DNA from: Peptococcaceae bacterium
Lineage (GTDB): Bacteria > Bacillota > Desulfitobacteriia > Desulfitobacteriales > Syntrophobotulaceae
Direction: 5' to 3'
DNA: 46,054 nucleotides
Assembly (NCBI GenBank): GCA_012517475.1
Contig: JAAYUV010000102.1
Coordinates: 1-46,054, forward strand
Part shown: piece by piece, positions 17,148 to 25,728 of the stretch
Numbering within the stretch: the first letter of the stretch is position 1
Layout of the letters: each line of letters begins with the position of its first letter
The notes under the pieces: generated by a model
Databases searched by the model: none
Seen by the model: the letters and a program-made list of their open reading frames with translations, nothing else
What the model was told of the DNA's origin: nothing
Program-made: the position numbers and the translations under genes

Positions 17148-18326
17148 TCACTTTATTGTCCTTTTCTGGCATAGAAAATTTCTTACTCTGTAAACAGCTT
17201 CTTCTAATGCTTCTTCATTTTGGACAAGACCCACCCGGACATACCCTTCGCCGTACTCGCCAAAGGCTATTCCAGGTACCACAAGGACGCCCGCCTCTCT
17301 GGCTAATTCAAAAACAAAAGAAACCGAATCTTGCCCTGTGGGAACAGGTGCCCAGACAAACATTGATCCTTTAGGCCTTAACATATGCCATCCAGCCGCA
17401 GCACAACCGTCAACCCAGATGTCTCTTCTCTTTTTATAGGTTTCCTGGTTTCCCAGGATGGTATTCCTTGATCCAAGAAGCGCAGCCGCTCCGGCTTTAA
17501 GGATAGGGGAAAATGTCCCGTAATCAATATTGGATTTAATGGTCTCCAACGCCTTTATGACGTTAGCGTTTCCTACTACAAATCCCAGCCTGATACCTGC
17601 CAGATTGAATGTCTTGGATAGGGAGTGAAACTCAACGCCAACTTCCCTGGCTCCTTCGGCTTGTAAAAAGCTGGCCGGAACATACCCGTCATACGCTAAC
17701 TCCGTATACGCTGCGTCATGGCAGACAACAATTCCATGCTTAGCCGCAAATTCCACTGTTTCCTCAAAAAAAGACTTGGAAGCAACAGCAGCAGTAGGAT
17801 TATTGGGATAGTTGAGAATCATAAGCTTAGCCTGTGCCGCATCTTCAGGATTAATCGAAGAAAAATCAGGCAAAAAGCAATTATCCTCTTTTAATGGCAA
17901 AGGAATTTTCCTGCCCTGAACCAAGGCCAGCCCGTCTGAATAGATCGGATAGCCAGGATCAGGTATAAGAGCTGCATCGCCATGATCAATAAACGCCCAA
18001 AAAATATGGGAAAGTCCATCCTGTGAACCCATGACAGGCAGTACTTCCGTATCCGGGTCCAGGTCAACATCGAACCTTATTTTATACCATTTGGCACATG
18101 CTTCCCGAAATTCGGAACTCCCTCTCGTCAGGGTATAGGAATACGCATGGTCATGTAAAGAATGTTCGCTGATAACCTTTCTCACTTCTGCGGAGGGTGC
18201 AAGATCAGGACTTCCTATACTAAGATTAATCAGAGAATGTCCCGATCTTTCTACGTCCATTTTCAATTCAGCCAGTTGCGAAAATATAGAAGCCTGCAGA
18301 TTGCTGAGTCTTTGTGCAAATTTCAA
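17148..18326 (-). CDS. PLP-dependent aminotransferase class I/II, LL-diaminopimelate aminotransferase-like
   Basis: 392 aa from TTG 18326 (MKFAQRLSNL); GGAGGAGGAG lies 6 bp before it, inside the longer frame that begins at 18350. Fold-type I landmarks: SIGSPDLAP near the start, NYPNNPTAA, DAAYTELAY and the PLP lysine in SLSKTFNLAGIRLGF, then RVGLV near the end. Length and start match the DapL2/alanine-type group. In Clostridia such enzymes make LL-diaminopimelate directly, but other amino acids are possible, so the substrate is not certain. Downstream of the PHP gene at the end of the conserved block. Confidence 0.85.
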   Translation of the reverse strand: MKFAQRLSNLQASIFSQLAELKMDVERSGHSLINLSIGSPDLAPSAEVRKVISEHSLHDHAYSYTLTRGSSEFREACAKWYKIRFDVDLDPDTEVLPVMGSQDGLSHIFWAFIDHGDAALIPDPGYPIYSDGLALVQGRKIPLPLKEDNCFLPDFSSINPEDAAQAKLMILNYPNNPTAAVASKSFFEETVEFAAKHGIVVCHDAAYTELAYDGYVPASFLQAEGAREVGVEFHSLSKTFNLAGIRLGFVVGNANVIKALETIKSNIDYGTFSPILKAGAAALLGSRNTILGNQETYKKRRDIWVDGCAAAGWHMLRPKGSMFVWAPVPTGQDSVSFVFELAREAGVLVVPGIAFGEYGEGYVRVGLVQNEEALEEAVYRVRNFLCQKRTIK

Positions 18327-18414
18327 GAGATTCTCCTCCTCCAATTTCATTAGTATTATTTGTAAAAAATATCATTTAGGTTATTCAGAATACGCTTTCT
18401 TATGAAAGAACAAA

Positions 18415-19251
18415 TCATTTTGCTGTCAGATTTATGATCTGCTCTACAATATCCAATCCTACGCCCCATTCACCCAGCTCAATGTCAGGCTTGATATCAC
18501 CATGAAAATCAGATCCCCCTGTAGCAATCAGCCCGTTTTTTTCCGCTATCATTCCGTAACGGATGTTATCCGCAAATGTATGATCCGGATGGTAAACCTC
18601 AAGTCCTTGCAGCCCTGAATCTATCCATTCTTGTATATGTTTTTCTTCTCCCGAAGCCCCGGGATGGGCAAGAACGGCTACACCCCCGGCCTGACGGATA
18701 ATATGGATTGCTTCAACAGGGGTAAGTTTATATCTGGGCACATAAGCAGGCGCGCCTATTCTAAGGAAACGATCAAAAGCTTCTTTAACCGAGGACACAA
18801 AGCCATTCCTCATCATTGCTTGGGCAACATGCGGACGGCCAATGGATTCTCCGTGAGCATATGGAATAACTTCTTCAAAAGATATTTCATACCCCAGTTC
18901 CCGTAACTTTTTAAGAATTTTCTCAATGCGGGATATCCTTTTCTTTTGAATAGCAAGTAATTCCTCAAGGAAAAAAGGGTCCTGATCCTTCATTCCATAG
19001 CCGAGGATATGGACCTCTTTGCCCTCCCAATCTGTGTTTATTTCTATCCCCTTCAGCAGTAATATGCCTGATTCTTTTGCCGCCTTATCCGCTTCTCCCC
19101 ATCCTTCGATCGTGTCATGGTCTGTTATGGCTAAGGCCAGCAATCCTTTTTCTTTTGCAAGCTTTACCGTATCTTCCGGTGACAGTGATCCATCGGAGGC
19201 AGAAGTATGGCAATGAAGATCAGCTTCATACTTTGATTTATTCTTCATCAT
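18415..19251 (-). CDS. PHP-domain metal-dependent phosphoesterase (RNase AM/TrpH-like)
   Basis: 278 aa. PHP motifs in order: DLHCHTSASDG (about 11-21), ITDHDTIEG (about 42-50), GIEIN (about 68-72), HILGYG, GRPHVA, LAHPG and GGSDFHG near residue 245. This arrangement with a short inserted domain (residues about 100-180) is that of the COG0613 group, whose studied members degrade short 5'-phosphorylated RNA or nucleotides such as pAp. Minus strand, 56 bp after the dipeptidase gene; probably the same transcript. Confidence 0.88.
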   Translation of the reverse strand: MMKNKSKYEADLHCHTSASDGSLSPEDTVKLAKEKGLLALAITDHDTIEGWGEADKAAKESGILLLKGIEINTDWEGKEVHILGYGMKDQDPFFLEELLAIQKKRISRIEKILKKLRELGYEISFEEVIPYAHGESIGRPHVAQAMMRNGFVSSVKEAFDRFLRIGAPAYVPRYKLTPVEAIHIIRQAGGVAVLAHPGASGEEKHIQEWIDSGLQGLEVYHPDHTFADNIRYGMIAEKNGLIATGGSDFHGDIKPDIELGEWGVGLDIVEQIINLTAK

Positions 19252-19306
19252 GGTCTCCCTTATTCCGGAGCAGGCAGTTTTTAATGCGGTAAACTCATGT
19301 CTTTGT

Positions 19307-20260
19307 TTATTTTAACACACTTTTTAAAACCCTGACAAAATTGCCATGGCAAATTTTCTCGATTTCCATCAAAGAAAAACCACTCTGGTGCAGTTTTTCT
19401 ATTAGATCAATAAATTTAGACACATCTTCCAACCCGTGCGGAGTGGAAGAGATCCCGTCAAAATCTGATCCAAAAGCTACTGTGTCAACACCCGCAATTT
19501 CAGCTATATAGCAGATATGCCTGATCACATCATCCATACTTGCCTGGCCGGTTTCGTTAAGAAAATCCGGGCAGAAATTCACGCCAACTAAACCTTTTTT
19601 CTCAGCCAAGGCTTTTAATTGTTGGTCATTTAGATTTCTCGGATGATTGCAGAGGGCTTGAGCACAAGAATGAGTGGCAATAACCGGTTTATCGGAATGA
19701 CGGATAACATCCCAGAAGCCGGCCTCATTAATGTGGGACACGTCAACCAGCATACCCAGTTCGTTCATCCTGGAAATCACGTCAAGCCCAAACCTAGATA
19801 ATCCTCCCCGGCTGTGCAGCTCTCCTACTCCGTCAGCAATGGCATTACGTTCATTCCACGTAAGCCCAATACTTCTTACCCCTAAACGAAAAATGATATC
19901 CAGCATAAATAAGCTTTCAGCTAAAATTTCTCCACCCTCGACATGCAGCACAATTCCCATTTCTCCGTTATTTCCCAGGCGGTTTAGATCATGCAAACCG
20001 GAAATCAAAAAAATATCGTCCCGATTTTCATCGATGAACTTTCTGGCTGCTTCCACTTGTTCCAGACCTCTCTGCATAGCTAGAAAAGGCTTATATTGGC
20101 TTTCAATATAGGCTGAAAAAAATTGCATTCCGATATTAGCTACTTTGGCTTTCTGCAAATCCCAGTGTCCAAAATCAGCTTTCCCCTTCAGATCTCTTTT
20201 TCCATCAGTCAGATCACCTAAGCTGTCACAGTGACCGTCAGCAATCCATATTTTTTCCAT
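19307..20260 (-). CDS. Membrane dipeptidase (peptidase family M19)
   Basis: 317 aa from ATG 20260, with GGGAGGAAC just upstream. M19 motifs: ADGHCDSLGD (zinc His/Asp, 8-17), LHVEGGE (bridging Glu), VDVSHI (zinc His), IATHSCAQAL (zinc His) and FGSDFDG (Asp). No signal peptide, so bacterial cytosolic type. The family hydrolyses dipeptides, including D-containing ones. Lies between spoVS and the PHP gene in the conserved minus-strand block. Confidence 0.92.
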   Translation of the reverse strand: MEKIWIADGHCDSLGDLTDGKRDLKGKADFGHWDLQKAKVANIGMQFFSAYIESQYKPFLAMQRGLEQVEAARKFIDENRDDIFLISGLHDLNRLGNNGEMGIVLHVEGGEILAESLFMLDIIFRLGVRSIGLTWNERNAIADGVGELHSRGGLSRFGLDVISRMNELGMLVDVSHINEAGFWDVIRHSDKPVIATHSCAQALCNHPRNLNDQQLKALAEKKGLVGVNFCPDFLNETGQASMDDVIRHICYIAEIAGVDTVAFGSDFDGISSTPHGLEDVSKFIDLIEKLHQSGFSLMEIEKICHGNFVRVLKSVLK

Positions 20261-20278
20261 ATGTTCCTCCCTTACCAA

Positions 20279-20309
20279 TAAAAAACACCTGCCTGTTAAA
20301 GCAGGTGTT
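20279..20309 (-). terminator. Terminator of spoVS
   Basis: AACACCTGC (20284-20292) and GCAGGTGTT (20301-20309) form a 9-bp stem with an 8-nt loop. On the minus strand it is followed by TTTATTGG after a run of T. Confidence 0.85.
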
Positions 20310-20323
20310 AAAAGTCTAATATG

Positions 20324-20584
20324 TTATCGAGGCTCAACAATAAGCTTTATTGCCGTCCTTTCTTCGCCCTCAATCTGAATGTCGGTAAATGCTGGAATAC
20401 AAACCAAGTCAAGACCGCTTGGAGCAACAAAACCCCTGGCAATAGCAACAGCTTTTACAGCCTGGTTTAAAGCACCAGCACCAATCGCTTGTAATTCAGC
20501 TCCACCTTTTTCTCTAAGTACCCCAGCCAAAGCACCCGCTACGGAATTAGGACTTGATTTTGCTGAGACTTTTAAGACATCCAT
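20324..20584 (-). CDS. spoVS: Stage V sporulation protein S
   Basis: 86 aa, the full usual length. Start MDVLKVSAKS, then NSVAGALAGVLREKG and GAGALNQAVKAVAIARG, all strongly conserved in SpoVS. It has an Alba-like fold and is needed for proper spore coat and engulfment stages in Bacillus. SD AGGAGG 8 bp before ATG 20584. A sigma-H-type promoter sits at 20641-20669 and a terminator follows at once, so it is mainly monocistronic. Its presence indicates an endospore former. Confidence 0.97.
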   Translation of the reverse strand: MDVLKVSAKSSPNSVAGALAGVLREKGGAELQAIGAGALNQAVKAVAIARGFVAPSGLDLVCIPAFTDIQIEGEERTAIKLIVEPR

Positions 20585-20640
20585 TAATAATACCTCCTAA
20601 TCGATCCTGTTGACATGTATTTCCACCTAATTTGTATATA

Positions 20641-20669
20641 ATATTCTAGTAATTTAAAAAAAATCCTCT
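20641..20669 (-). promoter_or_regulatory. Sigma-H promoter of spoVS
   Basis: Minus strand: -35 AGAGGATTT (20669-20661) fits RnAGGAwWW, then an 11-bp spacer, then -10 CTAGAATAT (20649-20641), fitting RnnGAATww except the first base. In Bacillus subtilis spoVS is sigma-H dependent, which supports the reading. Confidence 0.6.
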
Positions 20670-20721
20670 TTTAGTCCTGTTAGTTTTTTCTTTTTTTGTT
20701 CGTTTTGTCCTATATTCCAAG

Positions 20722-21501
20722 CTATCCTTTGAACCTTTGGACAGGAACTATCCGTCGTGCTTTTCCGGTCTTTTCATCAATATCTAAAATGACGGCATTG
20801 AGTTGAATTACTCCGTTTGCCACTTCGAACCTGGCAGGCATTTGGGTCAAAAAACTATTTATTACGATTTCCTTTTTCATCCCCAGGACAGAATCCCTTG
20901 GTCCCGTCATTCCTACATCGGTAATAAATGCCGTGCCCTGATCAAGAATTCGGGCATCGGCAGTCTGAATATGGGTATGCGTTCCCAATACGGCACTGGC
21001 TTTTCCGTTTAACAGCCAGCCTAGTGCAACTTTTTCCGAAGTAGCTTCGGCATGAAAATCAACAAGAATGATGGGGGTTTCTAAAGATATGGTATTGATC
21101 AACTGCATAACCATCGTGAAAGGATTCTCTAAAGGGGGAAGAAAAACTCGCCCCGATAAATTAATAATCCCTGTTTTTATCCCATTGTGTATGACAAAAC
21201 CATAACCTTTTCCCGGAACCCCTTTCGGATAATTTGCAGGTCTGATAAGCCGGCGCTCATCGTCAATAAACTTAATGATGTCTTTCTGATCCCAGACATG
21301 ATTACCCATGGTGAGAAAGTGAATTCCACTGTCAAAAAGTTCATTCGCGACTTCCTTGGTTAATCCCCTTCCACCCGAGGCGTTTTCCGCATTTGCTACA
21401 ATCAGATCAAAATGATGCTCTTTCTGCAGATCCGGTAATAAGGTAGCAACCGCTTCTCTGCCAGGTTTCCCGACAATATCCCCAATAAAAAGAATCTGCA
21501 T
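20722..21501 (-). CDS. ymdB: YmdB-type metallophosphoesterase (cAMP phosphodiesterase family)
   Basis: 259 aa. Calcineurin-like metal ligands: GDIVGKPGR (Asp 8), ANAENASGG (Glu 39, Asn 40), TMGNHVWD (Asn 67, His 68), VDFHAE (His about 149) and GTHTHIQTAD (His about 174/176). The conserved Asp-x-x-Gly start and overall length match the YmdB/TIGR00282 family, which in Bacillus affects biofilm and motility decisions and interacts genetically with RNase Y. Neighbour of rny, as in many Firmicutes. Its ribosome site lies in a perfect 12-bp palindrome (21504-21515). Confidence 0.93.
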   Translation of the reverse strand: MQILFIGDIVGKPGREAVATLLPDLQKEHHFDLIVANAENASGGRGLTKEVANELFDSGIHFLTMGNHVWDQKDIIKFIDDERRLIRPANYPKGVPGKGYGFVIHNGIKTGIINLSGRVFLPPLENPFTMVMQLINTISLETPIILVDFHAEATSEKVALGWLLNGKASAVLGTHTHIQTADARILDQGTAFITDVGMTGPRDSVLGMKKEIVINSFLTQMPARFEVANGVIQLNAVILDIDEKTGKARRIVPVQRFKG

Positions 21502-21546
21502 TCAGGAGCTCTCCTTTTCCATGATCATTTTCTTTCGGCTCCGGCT

Positions 21547-22059
21547 CTAGCCGTTAAATACCAGAACCCTGCCATCTTCCCGTACTGCAGTAATACTCTT
21601 TTCGGTACCATTGGAACGAATCGCAGCCAACATATGGCTGATTACTTCTTCCTGCAATAAGATTTCCTCTTCAAGCAGGTTATTCTCATCTATAATCAAA
21701 TGTTTACCTAATTCACTCTTTATGATGCCGACAATGAGGTTCATTTCATTTTGCGTAACGCTTCGCAGATCCCGGGTTATTACCAGTAAATCCAGCTCTT
21801 GCTCAAGTTTTTCAATTCGGCATAACTGCATTTTGCGTCCTTCTATTTTGTGAAAGATTTCTAATGCTTGGGTAAGCTTATTTTTAAGGTTCGTAAAACC
21901 ACATTCTTTTGAGACGATAAATTTAATAACCAAGGCTTGTTGTTTCTGACAGCAACTAATCGTTCCAATTTCCGGATATCTTAGTAAAATTGAAACAAGC
22001 AGCCCGGTGCTATAATTTAAGTAACTCGAGTCTAAATCAGTTACATCTAATGCAGCCAT
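21547..22059 (-). CDS. Unknown protein between rny and ymdB
   Basis: 170 aa, starting at ATG 22059 with GGAAAGGAT upstream. Soluble; a short Cys pair (SCCQ, about 35-36) in the N-terminal half, mixed alpha/beta pattern, acidic stretch NNLLEEEILLQEE, and a C-terminal end SITAVREDGRVLVFNG. I do not recognise a domain. Its place between RNase Y and YmdB, two proteins tied together functionally in Bacillus, makes a role in RNA turnover or regulation possible but unproven. Confidence 0.75.
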   Translation of the reverse strand: MAALDVTDLDSSYLNYSTGLLVSILLRYPEIGTISCCQKQQALVIKFIVSKECGFTNLKNKLTQALEIFHKIEGRKMQLCRIEKLEQELDLLVITRDLRSVTQNEMNLIVGIIKSELGKHLIIDENNLLEEEILLQEEVISHMLAAIRSNGTEKSITAVREDGRVLVFNG

Positions 22060-22175
22060 CTTATTAATCCTTTCCTGAATGAAGATATTTTATACAATAA
22101 ACAAACCGTATATTTATTCTTCAAAGAGATGCAAAGTCCTTCAAAAAACCGATTAGTAATAATAACCTATTATAT

Positions 22176-22211
22176 GCAACAAAGCAGGCATCAACACACC
22201 TGCTTTGTTGC
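22176..22211 (-). terminator. Hairpin after rny
   Basis: GCAACAAAGCAGG (22176-22188) pairs with CCTGCTTTGTTGC (22199-22211), a 13-bp stem with a 10-nt loop, 34 bp after the rny stop. The tail on the minus strand (ATATAATAGG) is AT-rich but not a true T run, so it may be a 3'-end stabiliser or weak terminator. Confidence 0.6.
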
Positions 22212-22244
22212 GGAAACTCTATAGGATATGATCGAAAGCCTTTT

Positions 22245-23792
22245 TTATTTTGCGTAATCGACAGCTCTGGTTTCGCGGATGACAACCACCTTGATTTGCC
22301 CCGGATATTCCAGCTCTTCTTCAATTCTCTTAGAAATATCATGTGCAACCCTGGGTGCAAGTATATCATCAATTTTATCCGGATTTACGATAATTCGTAT
22401 TTCTCTGCCCGCTTGGATTGCATAGGATTTCTCAACACCTTCAAACGTTTCTGCAATTTCTTCCAGCTTCTGCAAGCGTTTGATATATGTTTCGAGTGTC
22501 TCTCTGCGAGCCCCTGGCCTTGCCGCAGATACAGCATCAGATGCTGCCACGAGAACGGCCACGATAGTTTTCGGTTCAACATCTCCGTGATGGGCCTCAA
22601 TCGCATGGATAACGTCCCAGGATTCCTTATATCTTTTACAGATATCTACGCCGATTTCAACATGAGTTCCTTCCGTATCATGATCAACTGCTTTGCCAAT
22701 GTCATGGAGTAATCCAGCCCGTTTAGCTGTTTGAACATCGACTCCCAATTCTGCGGCCATAAGACCCGCAAGATGGGATACCTCTATGGAATGCTTCAAA
22801 ACATTTTGTCCGTAGCTTGTTCTAAAGCGCAGACGTCCCAAAAGCTTGATTAATTCCGGATGCAATCCATGAACCCCGGTTTCAAAAGTTGCTTGTTCCC
22901 CTTCTTCACGGATTTTCTGTTCAACTTCCTTCTGCGCTTTTTCCACCATTTCTTCGATTCTGGCAGGATGTATTCGACCATCTAAAATCAATTTTTCCAG
23001 TGCAACCCTGGCAACTTCCCTTCTTATAGGGTCAAAACCGGATAAGATTACCGCTTCAGGCGTATCATCAATGATCAGGTCGATACCGGTCAGCGTCTCC
23101 AGCGCTCGAATGTTGCGACCCTCTCTCCCTATGATTCTTCCTTTCATTTCATCATTAGGCAAGGCCACAACAGATACTGTACTTTCCGCAACATGATCTG
23201 CCGCACAACGATGAATTGCCAGAGAAATGATATCTTTGGCTCGTTTTTCGGCTTCCTCTTTGGTTCGGGTTTCAATCTCCTTAATCATGATTGCAGATTC
23301 ATACCGAACTTCTTCTTCTACACTTTTCAGCAAGAGTTGTTTTGCTTCTTCAGGAGTCAGTCCCGACAGTCTTTCCAACTCGGCTACTTGTTTTACCATC
23401 AATTCATTTAATTCGTTCTTTTGTTTTTCAACATCGGTTTCCTTACGTTGTAGGTTTTCCTCTTTTCGTTCTAAAGCCTCCAGCTTTCTTTCCAGTGTCT
23501 CTTCTTTTTGAAGATAACGTCTTTCCATACGCTGGAGTTCATTACGCCTTTCCCTTGTTTCTTTTTCCATATCATTGCGGATCTGCATAACTTCTTCTTT
23601 TGCTGCTACAATAGCTTCTCTTCTTTTGGCTTCAGCCTCAGTTTCAGCATTCTGAATAAGTCTTTTTGATTCTATTTCGGCAGATCCGATCGTTTTTTCC
23701 GCCACTGTTTTTCGAATTAACCAACCGACTATACTGCCAATTGCTAATCCGAGCAGTACAATGATAATTGCAAATAATGTTGATGATTCCAC
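22245..23792 (-). CDS. rny: Ribonuclease Y
   Basis: 515 aa from GTG 23792 (AAGGAGG 8 bp upstream; the GTG at 23801 overlaps that site). N-terminal membrane helix ([20 protein letters not shown]), long charged coiled coil to about residue 190, KH domain with [15 protein letters not shown] (about 215-230), then HD domain with [10 protein letters not shown] and [13 protein letters not shown]. It is the membrane-anchored endoribonuclease that starts mRNA decay in many Firmicutes. Separated from recX by 270 bp containing a terminator. Confidence 0.97.
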   Translation of the reverse strand: MESSTLFAIIIVLLGLAIGSIVGWLIRKTVAEKTIGSAEIESKRLIQNAETEAEAKRREAIVAAKEEVMQIRNDMEKETRERRNELQRMERRYLQKEETLERKLEALERKEENLQRKETDVEKQKNELNELMVKQVAELERLSGLTPEEAKQLLLKSVEEEVRYESAIMIKEIETRTKEEAEKRAKDIISLAIHRCAADHVAESTVSVVALPNDEMKGRIIGREGRNIRALETLTGIDLIIDDTPEAVILSGFDPIRREVARVALEKLILDGRIHPARIEEMVEKAQKEVEQKIREEGEQATFETGVHGLHPELIKLLGRLRFRTSYGQNVLKHSIEVSHLAGLMAAELGVDVQTAKRAGLLHDIGKAVDHDTEGTHVEIGVDICKRYKESWDVIHAIEAHHGDVEPKTIVAVLVAASDAVSAARPGARRETLETYIKRLQKLEEIAETFEGVEKSYAIQAGREIRIIVNPDKIDDILAPRVAHDISKRIEEELEYPGQIKVVVIRETRAVDYAK

Positions 23793-23838
23793 ATAGTTCA
23801 CCTCCTTATCAATGTTTCAAATATAAAATCACTTATAC

Positions 23839-23865
23839 AAAAGAAAAAAACTGGTTAGACCAGTT
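23839..23865 (-). terminator. Terminator of recA-recX
   Basis: AACTGGT (23849-23855) and ACCAGTT (23859-23865) form a 7-bp stem with a 3-nt loop; on the minus strand a T run with one C follows (TTTTTTTCTTTT). It lies some 200 bp after the recX stop. The 200 bp between hold only AT-rich sequence and a small palindrome (CACTAAGGCCTAGTG, about 23922-23936). Confidence 0.7.
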
Positions 23866-24062
23866 CTGTTAAACTATAACCTCAATCCCATAATTTTCCC
23901 CTTAAAAATAGCTACACTAAGGCCTAGTGCGCACACCGCTGTTCAGTTGCCAATTTATATAAGAGAAAACCTTTAAAGGTTAAAATTTACTAGAAACAAG
24001 TCCAATTATTATTAGTTTAATGAAATGTGTAAATAATGTCAAGTAAACTGTAATAATCGTTG

Positions 24063-24575
24063 TTAAATGTCTCCAGAAAATTCATTGGCAAGAACATTTT
24101 TTACTATGTCAAATGAGAAACCTCTCATTAATAACTTATCGCCAACTTTTTTTTTCAAAAAAGCCTCTCGTATAATATGCTGATATTTTGCTAAATTTTT
24201 ATATTTTTCCCATTTTATACTTTCTGTTTGCCAAATTTTTTGGGCAAATCGTAAACAATTTTGATATTCGTGCTCGTCGGTATAATACTCATCCAAAAGA
24301 GTGGACGTCTGTTCCTGATCTACTCCGGCTCTTTGCAATTCAATTATGGTTTTCTTTTTAGAGAATTTGTTTCTTTTTGTTCTGATAAATGCTAAAGCAT
24401 ACTCTTTATCATTTACATAATTCCATTCAACAAGTTTTTTTATGGTCTCATTGATATTTCCCAGGTCGAACCCTTTTCTTTCCAGATATTTTCTGAGCTG
24501 CAAGACAGTTGTCTGGCTCCTGCTCAGACGGCTTAAGGCAATATCCATAGCATTTTTATTTCCGCTATTCTTCAT
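24063..24575 (-). CDS. recX: Regulatory protein RecX
   Basis: 170 aa, starting 11 bp inside the 3' end of recA, so translationally coupled. Helical three-repeat RecX architecture: [24 protein letters not shown] near the N-terminus, then [16 protein letters not shown] and [12 protein letters not shown], the typical order. RecX binds RecA filaments and tunes recombination. It is lysine-rich, and shorter than the ~260-aa Bacillus type, similar to short clostridial forms. Confidence 0.88.
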   Translation of the reverse strand: MKNSGNKNAMDIALSRLSRSQTTVLQLRKYLERKGFDLGNINETIKKLVEWNYVNDKEYALAFIRTKRNKFSKKKTIIELQRAGVDQEQTSTLLDEYYTDEHEYQNCLRFAQKIWQTESIKWEKYKNLAKYQHIIREAFLKKKVGDKLLMRGFSFDIVKNVLANEFSGDI

Positions 24576-25617
24576 ATTCTATGGAATCTCTTGAATTCTC
24601 AGCAATCCGGTTCTTATCTTTTAAAGAGGAAAGGATCAATTCTCTGACTTTATTTTCTATTTCGGCAGAGACATCAGGATGTTGGCGAAGAAAATCTTTC
24701 ACATTTTCTCTTCCTTGTCCAAGCCGTTCACCGTTATAGGAGTACCATGCTCCGGATTTAACAAGAACTCCAGTTTCAGTTCCCATATCAATAATGCTTC
24801 CCTCTTTGGATATACCTTCTCCATATACCAAATCAAAATCGGCAAAATTGAAAGGCGGCGCAACTTTGTTCTTTACAATTTTTACTCTTGTCCGGTTCCC
24901 GATAATGTCCTGTCCCTGTTTAATCACATCCTGTTTTTTTACTTCCATTCTTATGGAAGCATAGAATTTCAGAGCCCTTCCTCCGGTAGTGGTTTCAGGG
25001 TTTCCAAACATAACCCCCACTTTTTCCCTAATCTGATTGATAAAGATCACGCAAGTCCTGCTTTTACTAATGGCGCCGGTAAGTTTCCGCAAAGCCTGGG
25101 ACATCAGACGAGCGTGCAGTCCTACGTGAGAATCACCCATTTCTCCTTCAATCTCTGCCCGCGGAACGAGTGCGGCTACCGAATCAACCACAATGACATC
25201 AATGGCCCCACTACGGACAAGGGCCTCACAGATTTCCAAAGCTTGTTCCCCGGTATCGGGCTGGGAAACAAGCAAATCATCGACATTTACTCCCAAGGCC
25301 CGAGCATACACCGGATCAAGGGCATGCTCAGCATCTATAAAAGCGGCGACCCCGCCTGTCTTTTGAGCTTCAGCAATAATATGCAAGGCTACTGTGGTTT
25401 TCCCCGAAGATTCAGGTCCGTAAACTTCAATCACCCTGCCCCTGGGTACACCCCCCACTCCTAAAGCCAAATCCAAGGCTAAGGAACCCGTGGAAATCGT
25501 TTCTACAGACAGCCTTGCCGAAGCTTCTCCAAGTTTCATAATTGCTCCTTTTCCAAATTGCTTCTCAATTTGGCTTAGGGCAATATCCAACGCTTTTAAT
25601 TTATCCGGAGTTGCCAT
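24565..25617 (-). CDS. recA: Recombinase RecA
   Basis: 350 aa, normal length. Start [19 protein letters not shown], Walker [10 protein letters not shown] (about 65-73), catalytic Glu in [11 protein letters not shown], Walker [11 protein letters not shown], loop L1 [15 protein letters not shown] and L2 [19 protein letters not shown]. Catalyses homologous strand exchange and triggers LexA self-cleavage. A LexA box (25647-25660) and a sigma-A promoter (25667-25696) are upstream. recX overlaps its end. Position between cinA and rny is standard for Firmicutes. Confidence 0.99.
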   Translation of the reverse strand: MATPDKLKALDIALSQIEKQFGKGAIMKLGEASARLSVETISTGSLALDLALGVGGVPRGRVIEVYGPESSGKTTVALHIIAEAQKTGGVAAFIDAEHALDPVYARALGVNVDDLLVSQPDTGEQALEICEALVRSGAIDVIVVDSVAALVPRAEIEGEMGDSHVGLHARLMSQALRKLTGAISKSRTCVIFINQIREKVGVMFGNPETTTGGRALKFYASIRMEVKKQDVIKQGQDIIGNRTRVKIVKNKVAPPFNFADFDLVYGEGISKEGSIIDMGTETGVLVKSGAWYSYNGERLGQGRENVKDFLRQHPDVSAEIENKVRELILSSLKDKNRIAENSRDSIEYEE

Positions 25618-25646
25618 CTACTTTTAGCCTCCCTCTCATTCCAAAC

Positions 25647-25660
25647 AAAACATATGTTCG
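25647..25660 (-). promoter_or_regulatory. lexA box: LexA (SOS) box of recA
   Basis: Minus strand CGAACATATGTTTT, 12 of 14 bases of the Gram-positive SOS box CGAACATATGTTCG. It lies just downstream of the -10 box, where LexA would block transcription. Confidence 0.8.
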
Positions 25661-25666
25661 ATTCTC

Positions 25667-25696
25667 ATTATACTTTTTCTTTTGACCGATTGTCAA
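25667..25696 (-). promoter_or_regulatory. Sigma-A promoter of recA
   Basis: Minus strand: perfect -35 TTGACA (25696-25691), 18-bp spacer, perfect -10 TATAAT (25672-25667). Confidence 0.75.
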
Positions 25697-25728
25697 TCGG
25701 CCTTTGTAAAATATTTGCAATTCTTTTG

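Noticed and set aside
24679-25464. 261-aa plus-strand ORF
   Set aside because: Antisense shadow of recA.
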